Shown here: piece by piece, positions 23,871 to 35,528 of the stretch
Numbering within the stretch: the stretch's first letter is position 1
Layout: each line of letters begins with the position of its first letter
Source: Hydractinia symbiolongicarpus
Lineage: Eukaryota > Cnidaria > Hydrozoa > Anthoathecata > Hydractiniidae
Length of the DNA stretch: 64,000 bases
Reading direction: 5' to 3'
Assembly: GCF_029227915.1 (NCBI RefSeq)
Contig: NC_079881.1
Span: forward strand, 7,194,001 to 7,258,000
Translations under genes and position numbers: made by a program
Notes under the pieces: model-generated
Seen by the model: only the letters and a program-made list of their open reading frames with translations
The model's database searches: none
Told to the model about the DNA's origin: nothing

Positions 23871-25132
23871 AAAAATATCTTATCCTAAAACAAAATTATA
23901 TCAATGTATTGCTCAGCAAGATGAGAATAAGAAATATTATAAAACAAACTTGGACTATTCTTAGATTAGGTATTGCTTCATTCTTTTGTTTTTAGCAATA
24001 TTATTACAATTAAAAGTAACATGGGAAAGTCAAAGAGATCTTCTCGTGTTCTTAAAAGTTTTAAAATGAGCAGTGGGATGTTGCATATAAAATGCACTGT
24101 TTAAAAGTTCCCACAAAGTCAAAGTTCTTAGGGACAATCACAATAAAAAAGTATATGCTAAGCGTATAAATTTGGCGGTGGGACGAGGTAGAATCCTTTG
24201 ACGTTTAATTATATCTCATACTGTATACATCGATTTCTTAGAGAACAGAAAGAATTAATAACTTTTAGTGTCTACCTGCTTAGCAGGGACACATGGATGA
24301 GTGCTTATGGTTTCAAGGACTGACAACATTCAAAGATTACCTTTTCTGATTTGATGTTTAGGGGAGGGAAAGGGGATCTGCAGATCTATTAACATTTAGC
24401 TTGGACTTTTGTGTTCATGAAAGAGCTGTCCCTTAGTTATCTTACAAGAATGTATTCTCTCCCAAACAGAAACAAAGATACACAGTTGCATAAACGGCTA
24501 CACGAAGCCTACACGAAGCCAGTGACCCTTAAGACGTTAAAGAAAAAAAACTAACAAAATTCCAACTAATACACATACAGGTAGCTAGTAATACTCTATA
24601 CCGAATTTAACATACACATCAAAACATCTTTCGACCGCCAAGACAGTGTTTACATAAATTGCCTCCGTTAGCTATCTCGTTTGGCATTGGGCTTTTATGT
24701 TTTTAAACAATGCATTTGATCAAGGCCAAGTTAAAACCTTTTGTTTTGATAAGAAAAAGATTTAAATTACACGTTTTGTAAGAACATCTGGTGGTTTACC
24801 ACTTTTAAGAATAGTTCTTGACACAAAAGTGCCTAAAATTCAGGAGCAGCTAAAACTAAAATATTTCAAGTATTACTGAATTTATTTTCTCTTGCAGAGG
24901 AAGATAAAGGTTTGGTTTGAGACCACAACACGGCACACGTGGCCAAAATACTTCTCTCCAGCATTTCCAATCCTTTTAATATCTGAAAAGGTTTCCAAAT
25001 TCAAAACTTCTTTATTTAACTTAGGTGGCATACAATTGCTTTAATATTCTAGACATTTGAAGTGCTCCCTGCAATTGGACCTGATCCAGGTAAACCATGT
25101 TGAAAAAGAAACATCCACTCCATGTAACCGTA

Positions 25133-25310
25133 CCCGTGGTCGTTTTAGGCGTTTAAACTTTAAAACCCACGGACGTTTTAGGCGTTTTTTCTTCACATTC
25201 CAGAATTTCATTCATTGGAACTTGAAAACCCGCGGACGTTTTAGGCGTTTTTTCTTCCATCTGTGATTTTCATTCATTCGGAACTTTAAAACCCGCGGAC
25301 GTTTTAGGCG
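25133..25310 (-). repeat. 'cgcctaaaacgtccgc' repeat of element B
   Basis: Inverted counterpart of the array at 17191-17370, with four units. Confidence 0.85.
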
Positions 25311-26540
25311 AATAGACATTTTGCCTAAGATCGCCCCGGGTTTGCTTATTTGAGTAAAATAAAACACGCACGCCGCGCATCGTCATAGTCGAAATCGGCG
25401 GATGCCAAAAATAAATTGATAAAAATAATTTAGTTTTTTTTTAGATTATTCTATCTATAGAGAATTTTTTTTCTAGTTCACAAAACTAGGCTTAGGCAAT
25501 TGCCTAGGCTGCCTAACCCTAGATCCGCCCCTGAACACTATTACAGATGTGGGTCCTGTGTTCGGAATGTATACATAAACAGTTTTTTATGTAATATTCT
25601 GCAGTAGGCAAAATAATGTGCCTGTTAAATTGGTGTGTAGAAAAGTGCAGCATTAAAATCAATGCATTAAAATGAATATAAATTTATAAAGCAAATTGAG
25701 TGACTAGTATCTATTGTGGGTTGTTTCCGTGTCTAATCTATCTAAGTTACTTATATGTACCCAATCCCATCGAGTCGTTAAAAACATCAAATATTTTTGT
25801 CTAATTAACCGTGAAAATTCACCAGATGCTACAAATAAATATACTTTGGCCACCGTTGCTTCTAATGTAAATGGCATTGGGTGTGCACATACTCTAAAGA
25901 TGATTGGCTAATAAAATTTATAAACCAATTGAACCATAGCCTTCAAGGAATATATAATTGAAAAGATTTCTAAAAATGCAGATTAATACTAGCGTGTTCG
26001 CACACCTATGCATATGTAGTGAGAAGACACTTAGGCGCTTGGCTGCTTTGGTAGTTGAATCTTCTTATCTTTTATACCTTTATGATATTACGTAACTCTT
26101 TAGAATGCAACATTAAAACATCTCAATTTGGATTGAAGAAGCAAGTTGTCACTATACTTGACTGAAAGATTATCTTGCAAAAAAGACGCCCTCGCATTTA
26201 TAACACGGCGAAATAACGATGATCATATGTGGAAGTCGACAGCAGTAATATTTGCAGACTACCTAGATCGAAACAAAGTAATAAAGGTAATCTTCGTAGA
26301 TTTTGGTTTGCCATTGATTTGAACATGTGATGTTTCATGTCATTATAGAAAGTGTTGTAAAGCGGAGGGCAGAATCACCTAGGTTCACAACCAAATATTT
26401 TTAGTGAGTCTTATTCTGAAAAGATGATTTGAGATATGGCAAGACAAACAAATGCATATAGCTGCCTTTTTTGACTTGGCAGTTTTGTGTTCTATAAATG
26501 AAAGTATTGTTGAGGGTGCACAATAACTATATTTTTTTAT

Positions 26541-26607
26541 GCTCTGTCCTGGATTTGAAACTGGATCTCTCATTTGCATGAGTGTCATAACCATTAAATC
26601 AACAGGG
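26541..26607 (-). ncRNA. tRNA-like sequence or SINE head, second copy
   Basis: The minus strand shows CCCTGTTGATTTAATGGTTA (A-box-like D arm), a possible anticodon arm CTCAT-GCAA-ATGAG, and CCAGTTTCAAATCCAGG as T arm. The closing acceptor strand is GACAGAG, with one mismatch to the 5' strand. The D arm resembles the block at 12831-12904 (TGAT..AATGGT.ATGA), so both could derive from one tRNA-related SINE family. Confidence 0.4.
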
Positions 26608-26779
26608 CTTGACTATATATACAATACTTTACAGGTGAATATTGTATATATACACTTAGGGATTTACAGCAAAAACAGCCTAATTAATCTTCTTTGTTTT
26701 TTACAAGTGACGGTGTTATTCGGCGTTAAAAGTCTGGTGAAACGATTAATAAGATCTGTAAACTAAAAAAACCACACGT

Positions 26780-27560
26780 TCAGGTGGAGCGCTTAAGTAC
26801 AGGTATGCAGTATGTCGTAAATCGAGGGAAGCAACGTTAAGGTGTTTCGGGTAAATACATTTTTCAAAAAATAACTTGCAACTTAAGCTAAAATAAAAGT
26901 ACAGTTTACATATGGTGCTCCTGTCATAGAAAATAGTCGGCAAAACCTTTTTTATTTTTCAAAAAATGTTTCCAGTGAAATTTCAAAAATAAATTCATAG
27001 TGAGCGCTTAATACAGGTAAACAATGTCGTACATTCATTTAGGTTTAAACTCTAACAAAAAAAACTTTAGTGCAGCTTCAGTTAAATAGAAACACAGGTA
27101 ACAGCCTGACGTTAACACTAGGCTAAGCACTTAGTACAGGTCCCACATACATATAAGCATAATACCCATTTCCAAAAAACTATCCTAACTTTGGTTGAAA
27201 AAAACAGAGCCTGTTGTACCCTACGCAGCTAAAACAATCACTTAGCAATTTTATCATGTGGAAAAGTTTTTGTAACATTTAAAAATGAGAAACACATTTT
27301 ATAACCTGTTCATGCCCTGTTAAAGCAAAAGGAATCATGTAACATTTCTTTATTTCATGGGAAGAGTTCCAGCGAAAGGTCGAAAATTAATTGTGACATC
27401 AGATAGGCGTAATACAATTTCCAAAAAAATTTTTATGGCAATTCCGGTTTAAATAAAAACAGTGGAAACAGCCAGTTGTTACTCTGTCCAGCTAAAAATC
27501 ACACACCAGTTTTAGTTTGTAAAACAAGTTTTCATGACAGAAGGATAAAAAGGTCTTATT
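26780..27560 (+). repeat. Array of dispersed repeat R
   Basis: Three or more diverged units, each with a 'gcgcttaRtacaggta' block (near 26789, 27003 and 27124), then ttttcaaaaaa..., a 'gcaactt' block and 'cagctaaaacaatcac'. Units are roughly 120-250 bp apart. No open frame. Confidence 0.55.
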
Positions 27561-27662
27561 TCAAACTAAACAAAAACTTCGCTAGAGCTAGACTTAGGCA
27601 TGATATCGCGCATGGTGTAAAGATCAGGTGAAGTTATAGAAATAGAAGTTATCGGGATATTA

Positions 27663-27776
27663 TCTATATTATAATGCCCGTATACGTCTGTCCGTCCGTC
27701 CGTCTGTCTGTCCCGCAAAATGGTAGCTTAGCTGCGACGGGCGAACCCGTGGCTTTTACCACGGGGTAACGACTAG
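27663..27776 (+). mobile_element. Complete mini-Helitron (114 bp)
   Basis: It begins TCTATATTATAATGCCCG after an A and ends CTAG before a T, the Helitron rule of A|TC...CTRR|T. Just before the 3' end is a hairpin (aacccgtgg...ccacggggt). The centre is a gtctgtccgtccgtc stretch followed by aaaatggtagcttagctgcg. Four or more relatives lie in this window. The 64-codon minus-strand frame over it is a chance frame. Confidence 0.7.
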
Positions 27777-29720
27777 TTTGTTTAAATACTGAGAAATTAT
27801 ATAAGAAATAATGAATATATTTGAAGATTTTTATTACGCGTTGACGATTGAGAACCACTTGTCAGAATTTAAAAGGTCTCAGTAATAAGAAATGTTAATG
27901 TTGAAAAATCTCCCCATATTTTGAAAGAATTTCCGTAGCTAAGAATAGGAATTGTAAATATTGGTTCAAGAATAGGCAGCTGATAATAGTAGAAAAAAAA
28001 CGTCAAAGAATAACAAATCAAAAGCAGGCCTTAAAAATTTATCCAAAAAATCCAATATGACTTTTTTAAAAAATAGGAAAAGCAACTCAATGGAATTAAA
28101 AAAAATAATACATAAAAGAAAAGAAAAATATCGACAATAATGAAGAAGTCTAATTTTATCAATGGTCCAATTAATATTAATTGCCTGGCTGATAGAAAAT
28201 GTATGGTGTCATTGATGTTAAGTTACCCCACAAAAATCTTTTTTAATCGGAACACCTATTGACGAACATCATTATAACATTATCCAGAACTACTTGGCGA
28301 ACTTCTGTTGACAAAAACATGGTACCTATCCATGAACAAGTTATACATGCAAAGGACAGAGTTGCTGTAGTTGATCCTAACCTTAAGCAAGAGAACAGGA
28401 CTATCTCCTTCACATTTTACTTAAACGCAAGAATAGTATCATTGTATTTTCATTGCATAATAAACACCACACTTAGCAGTATCGTAACTTCATAATTAGT
28501 AAAAGGATTTATTATTGCATACGGATTTCCACCATTCCCGCGATTGCTGTTTTTTCTTCTTTTTTTAGGTACCACAGGACAAAGAACAACGTAGGTTATA
28601 GATTTTATCTTATATATTAATTCCCTTGCGTGAGTAAAACTGTGAGTCCACGACACGGAAATCACGGGTCACTTTCTTATGACGTGGCTGTACGCTAAAA
28701 TTTAACTAAAAAGATTAGGGATGTACTTCATAGAAATCGCACATAAGGTGTAAATATATAACCCGCTGCTAATAACGATATAAATATATATACCCTTATG
28801 CCAAAAAACTCTATGTTAGCATATATATATAGGTATCGCTACATATGAAACGGTATTAGATATTTACAAAGCATACGGACTGTTAATTGAAGTTCCTAGC
28901 ATAAAACGGAAATTGTGTTTACGAAAAAGATGGCTGTTCTTTTTGAGTATTCTCTACTCTTTCATTGAAAATAAATCTTTAAAAAAACATTTGAAGAAGA
29001 GCATGGTTTTATAAATTAATCATAGCAAGGTTCTGTAAGGTTTTTTCATGTTTTATTTTCAGTTTTGATTATATTATTGTTTCCAGACATGTTTTATAGC
29101 TAGCATCATAAAAAGCCAACCACCACCAACAACTAGCTAGCTAGCTAGGAATATATATATATATATGTAGCCATGTTCTTTATACCTAGCTAAGTCTCCA
29201 GTTTATATTTAAGTGACTAGCTATTAGCTGCTGTAGCTAGCTAATGCTAGCTTTAAACTAAAGATTCCCAGTATATATATTCCCACAAAACACATCAAAC
29301 GTTATTAACCCTGAAAATTTTAAACATTTTCCTGGGTTTTTTTTGGTTTGCGAAGTTCTTTTCCTCCAAATATTCTGAAAATAAAGTTCAGAAATTACTT
29401 ATTTTTAAAATGTAAATTTAATTTGTTTCAAATTGTGGGCAAAAACCTTAATCAGCAGGCTAAAAGAACTGACTTTTCTTAATTTAGAATTACTAAACAC
29501 AACCATTTTCTTACATTTAGTGTAAACTTTTGTGCGTATGGCTTATATTTAATACACCAAAAGAGCTACTTTGTTGATTTCAATTTTATACTCTTTGTAA
29601 GCTATTTTTTTCTTCTTTTTGACATTTCTGTTTTACCACTCAATTTTCACATTTTACAAATTATTTGGAACAGAATGGTATGAAATAGACCAAAATACCT
29701 GATCTTAGTTGTTTTTAATT
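27777..29720. other. Intergenic stretch, no supportable gene
   Basis: One open frame at 28259-28495 (with IHEQVIHAKDRVAVVDPN) has exon-like composition but no good splice pair or domain. GCTAGCTA and TA microsatellites lie at 29130-29166. Confidence 0.45.
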
Positions 29721-29729
29721 TACAGGCTG

Positions 29730-30840
29730 TGTCTGTGAAACTTTAAGGGAAACATTTGGTGGAAGACAATGGCATGACATATACTGATAGAACTGATTTT
29801 TGTTGTGTTAGATGTTATATCTGAACCTTTTTGACATTCTATGTTAATTTTGCGAGGAAGGACCATATATATATATATATACACGGAAGAAGAATTCAAT
29901 TTTACACCTTGCAAGCTTTGTTTTTCTATATTTTGTATAAATTCTTACTGGGGAGGACTCCGTGCAATATATCGAAATGACTGATCCTTCTCGATTTAAA
30001 TTTGATGTGTTCTAAATCGTATATAGTTTTGGAAATTTTGTGTAAGATTTAATGGGTAAGGGCTAGATGCAATACGTCAAAAAAACTTTTTTTGTTGAAT
30101 CAAAAGCACTCCCTACAACCATTCTTTTTTTTACAGTTTGTGAAGCTTTTGTGAGGAAAGAGTGTATGCAATATTATCGAAATAACTGATTTTTGTTGCA
30201 AACTGTTTTTCTTTGGCATTTTGGATTAAAATATTGTTTTAGAGGGCATATGCAGTAGATATATGTACTGAAATAGTTAAATTTTGCAAACTTTGATTTT
30301 GTCGTTACCTCTCATTTTTTACATTTTGATTAAACTTTTGTGGGAGACCGTCGGTATGCGAAGGACCAAAATAAGAGATTTTAGTATTATTTAGAATTTG
30401 TATTTTGTGTTGCAAAATTGGTGCAAAAATTGACATAAAATGAACTTATATACAGATTGATTGCTGTTGTTTAACATGACTCATTATGACTTATATATAT
30501 ATTTTATGAAAATTTGTGACAGAATACTATGTGAGATTTGAAATTTTGTTTACTTTATTGATGATAAAACAGCATGCAAATTGCTAAAAGGACTTTATTA
30601 ATTTTAGATTTAAACACCGTTATTTTGTTGGCATTTTGTCTAAAGTTTGGTGAGGAAGGACCGTATGCAATATATCAAATAATGTTTTATTGCATTATAA
30701 TTTATCCTTGCAAATCCCTTTTTAACACCTTGGATAAAAATTTCTACTTACACAAAATGTAATGTTTATTTTTCACATTTTGTATCAACCTTTGGCAGGG
30801 TTTGCAATAAACTAACTGATTTTAACATATACAATGAGAG
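29730..30840 (+). repeat. Degenerate ~100-bp satellite-like array
   Basis: About ten imperfect units in a row, each with the core gtgaggaaggaccgtatgc, then aatatatcgaaatgactga and a tttttgttgcaaactttg/ttttgac-type T-rich half. Spacing is mostly 85-115 bp. Divergence between units is high, so the array is old. It extends weakly to about 29400 and 31130. Confidence 0.65.
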
Positions 30841-33127
30841 AGATTTGTGTTTGACATTGATCAGCTTTTTTGTATATATGTGGCGTTTTGAGTGATTTAA
30901 ATTTTATGGGTGAGATGTATGTTGAAATGCTTTTAAAAACTTCTTTCCGAATAATTTTCGCATTTGTCAGATGGTCAGAGCAAGTAATTTTAGTAGTTTT
31001 AGATTTTAAATGTCACATATATACTGCAGTGGTTGAAAATCTTTAATTTTTTTGGTCATTTATATAATAATGCAGATGTAAGATGCGCACTGCTGTATTG
31101 TTTGTTTTTTGATGGACATATATCTGCTAAATAAATTAAATGGAATACAGTGGATTCTTCCACGGGAAACAGCTAGTTGTTATTAAAAGCTCTCTCTGCA
31201 GTCCCCATTGGTATTGCTATTAATAAGAATAATACGAGGGGGTCCTAATGCATGCAAAACTCAATTGTTTGAAAAATCACTGCTATTCTCATGCTAAACG
31301 CTAAGCAAAAAATAATGATTCGCATTATAAGTCTCCTGCATGTCTTGTTGCTGGTTTAAATCAAAGACCGTTCGCATAAGAAGCGAAGGTTCTACCACAA
31401 GTCTACCAACCTCAAATTTGTTAAAGTATTGTACGGCAAAAAGCACAACATTCTAGATACGTTTCATGACAATTGAGTCCCCTGTAAAATAATTTAATAA
31501 CCTCTAATCAAGCTATAACGCGCTGAAGGCATAAAAATGTCTACTCTAGTGTTACAGTAAAGTATTTCGCGTGGTCAACTCGTGAAATTGGCTTGTGAAC
31601 CTTGTTCCGGGTCATTTTAGAAAATTAAGCTACTGAAAATGTGCTCATAATTTCTTTTTCATATTGCAGTCTCCTCAAAGCAATGCATCGATTAAAATAG
31701 AGCAAGCTTTTGTGTTGCTAACATTTTTGTCCCATTTTGAAAATTGCTAATACTTTTTTGGCGGATATTAGAAATAAAGCCCCGACGGTATCAATTATGC
31801 CACAGGTATATAATTTAAGAAAATTCTTCGTAATGGCTAAAATACACGGTTAGTTTAGTTGTAAGAAAAACTTATAAGTTTATTGCTGGTAATAAACCTG
31901 TCTACACGTTATGATAAAATGTATAATTTTTGTAACACTAGCACAGGTTTTGATTGGACGCCGAAAAAATATGTTTAAAACTTTTAATTTAAACAATAGC
32001 TCCTGAAACAGTCTGTTAATTTCAATAGAAAAAAACTTGAAAAAAAGTTGAACATGTCAAATTTTTAAAAAAACTCATAAAATCGAAAAAAATCGAAAAA
32101 CGGACCGTTTAAAATAGTTATGTGTATAAAAACGATGGTAACAATAAAACACGTAATACTAGAATATACCTTCAAATACAAGTCACCTTACATGTAAGTA
32201 AAGAAATTGTTTTTAGACGGACATGCCCGAACAGAGCCATTACACTAGTCTGACTGTTACATCTGACCTGACAGAAATTTATGATACACTAAATGAAAGA
32301 CCGATATCAGTGATGATTCCATTTATGAGGTTACAAAGTATGTTAATGTGTGAAGAGCGCATTCAGTTATTAAATTGGGTACATAAAGATTTTTTGATAT
32401 TTTTTATATCCATTCACGTATTCGTGCCTTTTTATCAGTTATCATGTAGTTGAGTTTTCCAGTATTGTGATTGGCTAATCTCCCTTAAACAATCATTAGG
32501 GAGCCAGTGCTCTCCACCGCCGAAAATGGGTAGTTCACCCGTGGCTTCAGAGATAATTAAACCTTTGTGAAGGAGACTTGTTTTTCTACACAATCAAATA
32601 TATTATCTTGAAATAACTTTATTCGCTGTTGAACAAAGAACTTCATCAACCATGACTGAGATTGTGCAGTAAGTTAGTAATCTAGCAGTAATCTAGTATA
32701 TCAAATACAGTGATTTATATACTCGGCTTATATGACCAACAAGTTATCGCATTTGTTCTCAAAAAATATTGTCATAACATTTTCGTTTTTTAGTTCTTGT
32801 ATATTTTTATTCACCTAAAGTCTCGTGAAATACGTAACGAGAACATTTTATTTTCCTTGGCACTATATTTGTAAACATTGAATAAAGTATTAACCTAAGG
32901 TAACGTTTCCCAACTTTCCAAACATCGTTCGTTTGGCAGCCAGCATTATAATATAGACTAGTCGTAAGCTTGTAAAAAATCCACTGGAATACGTCGTCAC
33001 ACCTGATTGGAGATTTCGTGCGTAGTTGGCACCACTAGGTTATGTAGAACTCTACAATTCTACATCGCGAAAATTACATCAAATGATAGGAAAACAAAAA
33101 CTAAGAATGGTCAACATCAATGTAATT
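30841..33127. other. Mostly featureless intergenic DNA
   Basis: Apart from one orphan exon candidate (32217-32338), nothing could be supported. Around 32948-32990 there is a partial minus-strand mini-Helitron end that reads CTAG|TCTATATTATAATG at a junction. Confidence 0.45.
32217..32338 (+). CDS. Orphan exon candidate with ITAM-like tyrosine pair
   Basis: The acceptor attgtttttag| precedes a phase-0 open frame starting ACG GAC ATG CCC. The peptide contains YTSL, nine residues, then YDTL. This fits the ITAM spacing YxxL-x6-12-YxxL found in cytoplasmic tails of immune-type and cnidarian allorecognition receptors (known motif). A donor (AG|GTTACA) near 32330 or a stop at 32453 could end it. 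No upstream transmembrane exon was found, so the identity is unknown. Confidence 0.28.
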
Positions 33128-35528
33128 TTATAGCAGCTGCAATCTTTTCTGTAATAAACTCATTCTAACACTGTGTTTTCTGAGATCATATATATCGTTT
33201 AATTCCTTATTAGGATTTCCCTTTTTGCATGTCCTACGGCTGTGAGGGTACCAGCGTCCTGCACAATGGTATCCAAATCGACAACCACACTTACCTTGCA
33301 TTGCAATATTCTAAAAAAATGAAATTTATTGGTAGAAACAAAAAGAATTGATCTAAGCGATGCTAAAATAATAATAAAACAACATGACGTGGCATCCAAA
33401 ATTAACATAACGCGTATTTTGCTTACCAAAGAGTCGCTTTACAATTCTATGCAGCATTCGCGTGTTTTTGTCGATTTTGGCAAATTTTAAGATTTCAATT
33501 TTTCAATATTTTTTTAAAGATCTCAATGTATTTTATTTCCAATAATCGAATTTTATTTTACGCTTCCTACAAATGAAAACTGTAAATGGCTTTACCATAA
33601 ATAAACCGTGGAAAACGCACATTCAAAACAAGTGCCTTTACCACAGCTACGAGTCAACCCATGCCATATGAGGGAAATTGGGTAAGTATTGCCGGTGTAT
33701 ACTTAATGTATACATTCAGAACACAGGACCCACATTGATAACAGTGTTTCCAACACTGAAGTGGCTATCCTGTATAAATATTTGGAATAATAAATAATAA
33801 TAATGTTTCAATGTCAAGCTTCACGAAGCCTTATAATGTTTTCTTAACATGTTATTAGATTGCAAGACTTATGTTCTTATGTACTTGTCTTTGGAGGCCA
33901 AAAAAACGTTTCGGACCTAAAAAATATCGTCTACCATTGTTGGTTGATTAAGAAAATTTCACACTGAAAATGCATCCAGCGGTGCGGCGCTTTGCCGCAT
34001 GACATCTGCGTTTTTTCACCACATTTTATTTTAATTTTTGCATACAATAAAAAAAACACATGATTTTAGAATAGCAATGATATATGCTTATATCCTTTTG
34101 TATAAACACATTCAAAAGTAGCCAGGAGATCCATCATGGTTTTTTTTAAGGAAATCGGAAGATAGGAAGGTGGAAAATTACGCTAGATCGCAAACCAATT
34201 CTCTGCGGTCGCCAAAATTCTTTTTCTTGATTGGTAAGAAATAAGGTTTTTTGATTTTAGTATTTTACGACGCAGGCAACTTTCTTTTTACCTATCTTTG
34301 TTATTGTAGTTGCAACTATTTTAGTGATATACAGGGAATTTAACTAGGGGCGGTTAAGCGAGCTGTATATCAAGATAACTTTAACAAATCTGACTATTCA
34401 ATTCTCATATAATAAGAACATTCGGGACTAAAAAAGTGTTTAAAAGAAGCAAATAGCCTCTACTAGTATGTGTAAGTTTTTAGATAAGAAAGGTGTGATT
34501 TGTGGCTAACGTGCAAAGAAGATTACGAGAAAACTTACGTGCACAAAGATGCGGTCAAAATCACATTCTTCATCTTCATCTTTTCTTTTTGCACAATATC
34601 CACATTTCTGTTTTGGAAACACTTTGCAGCAGCTACTTCGGCATTGTTTCCAATGATAGCACTTCTCTCCATTTTGTAACTGTATATAAGGGCAATTTTA
34701 ATTCATTTGAATGTTCCAATCAACAGTAAGTAATTCGCGGATTTCCAATTTACCTTGTAACTGGAGGCAGTTTGACTCTCGTTCTCGATATCTAAGCTTG
34801 CAGAAAATGCTAAAAATGCGGGTGCTTTTTGAGATTGTTACAGCTTACCCTGAGATGTATTTGCTTATTCTGATATATCAGCACCGTATTTTTAACCTTA
34901 AGATTTTTTTCTTTAGCAAAATTATATAACGTTCCAAAAAATATACCAAATCCAAAGTGAATCGAAAATCCGCGAAATACAATATGATACGAGGTGCAAT
35001 ATAGGCGATAAATCTTTCAAAAGCGTCTCTTCTTTTTCACACTCTTTGTACTTTTCGCTATCAAGAATGGGTTCAAAGTCCAACTTGCATCACTTTCGGG
35101 AAATTAACATGGCTCCGCTAAAGTCCGATGAGGCGTATGTGACGTTTATCTATTTCCTGTTATGCTTAGCATGTAAAATACAATAGTGAATGACTCTAAT
35201 CCGCTAACAAGCTATTTTTTTTTAGAAGTATAATGGAAGAGATATGTTAAGATAAATAAAACACCTACTGTGTTATTTTTGTTTACTTTTGTTGGATTAA
35301 ACATTTTTTCTAAAAGTAAAAAAAAACTGTAAGCAATGCAATGTAAGTAAGAAAATTTAAAGGACTAATCTTTCGAAGAATGGATAATGTAAATGCTATT
35401 CAAAAGAAACTTCTCATTCATAATACGTTCTTCATAACACATTTACCTATTAACTTGTACCTTTTCTTATCTTTTGCCAAAGAAAAAAGAAAAGCAAAGA
35501 AGAAGATATATATCAATAATACGTTCAT
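33128..35528 (-). CDS. Secreted dickkopf/prokineticin-like Cys-rich protein, four exons
   Basis: The minus-strand exons are 35528-35447 (ATG; donor ATAG|GTAAAT), 34809-34754 (acceptor catttttag, donor AAG|GTAAAT), 34679-34539 (acceptor ttatatacag, donor CAC|GTAAGT) and 33310-33128 (acceptor catttttttag, stop TAA). The phases (1, 0, 0) agree at all three junctions and give 153 residues. The first exon encodes a clear signal peptide (MNVLLIYIFFFAFLFSLA). The mature part has eleven cysteines spaced C-x5-C-x3-CC-x7-C-x2-C-x9-C-x15-C-x1-C-x5-C-x11-C. Motifs include CGYCAKRKDEDEEC and CGCRFGYHC. The C-x5-C start and the C-x2-C-(basic/acidic)-C block resemble the N-terminal Cys domain of dickkopf Wnt antagonists, and the general plan resembles colipase/prokineticin folds (known families). 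Wnt-pathway function is inference. The C-terminal tail is basic and leucine-rich (MSLLQKRLQLL). An orphan disulfide-rich peptide is an alternative. Confidence 0.62.
33704..33800 (-). repeat. Empty-site paralogue of the element-B insertion site
   Basis: The minus strand reads the left flank of element B (tacaggatagccacttcag, gttggaaacac) directly into its right flank (atgtgggtcctgtgttc) with a single AACAC. Both loci are copies of one dispersed repeat, and only the 22-25 kb copy carries the transposon. A shorter relative (gaagaggctatcctgggtaa) is near 42228. Confidence 0.85.

Larger units (their letters stand above)
22422..25533 (+). mobile_element. Non-autonomous hAT-like element, copy B (3.11 kb)
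   Basis: It has the same ends as copy A (CAGGGGCGGATCTAGG, inverted at the other end) and is flanked by AACAC on both sides (22417-22421 and 25534-25538). Near identity to copy A implies recent movement. It lacks one ~178-bp internal unit. A related site without the element is present on the minus strand around 33704-33790, where the flanks join across a single AACAC. This confirms the exact boundaries and the 5-bp duplication. Confidence 0.94.
25539..27662. other. Repeat-rich intergenic DNA
   Basis: No supportable exons. It holds the right flank of insertion B (25539-25580, repeated near 33704), a tRNA-like block (26541-26607), and several tandem degenerate copies of dispersed repeat R (about 26780-27560), recognisable by 'gcgcttaRtacaggta'. 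Confidence 0.55.

Noticed and set aside
16972-25533. A giant 8.5-kb palindrome or inverted duplication
   Set aside because: Each arm has its own terminal repeats and its own different 5-bp TSD (TTAAG, AACAC), so two independent transposon insertions explain it better.
27690-27715. CRISPR-like or regulatory array from the gtccgtctgtc repeats
   Set aside because: The short CTGT/CCGT repeats are internal to a mini-Helitron and lack spacer-repeat architecture.
27664-27858. 64-codon minus-strand frame with CGTDRRTDGQT
   Set aside because: It is the reverse translation of the gtctgtccg block of a mini-Helitron, and such frames appear at every copy.
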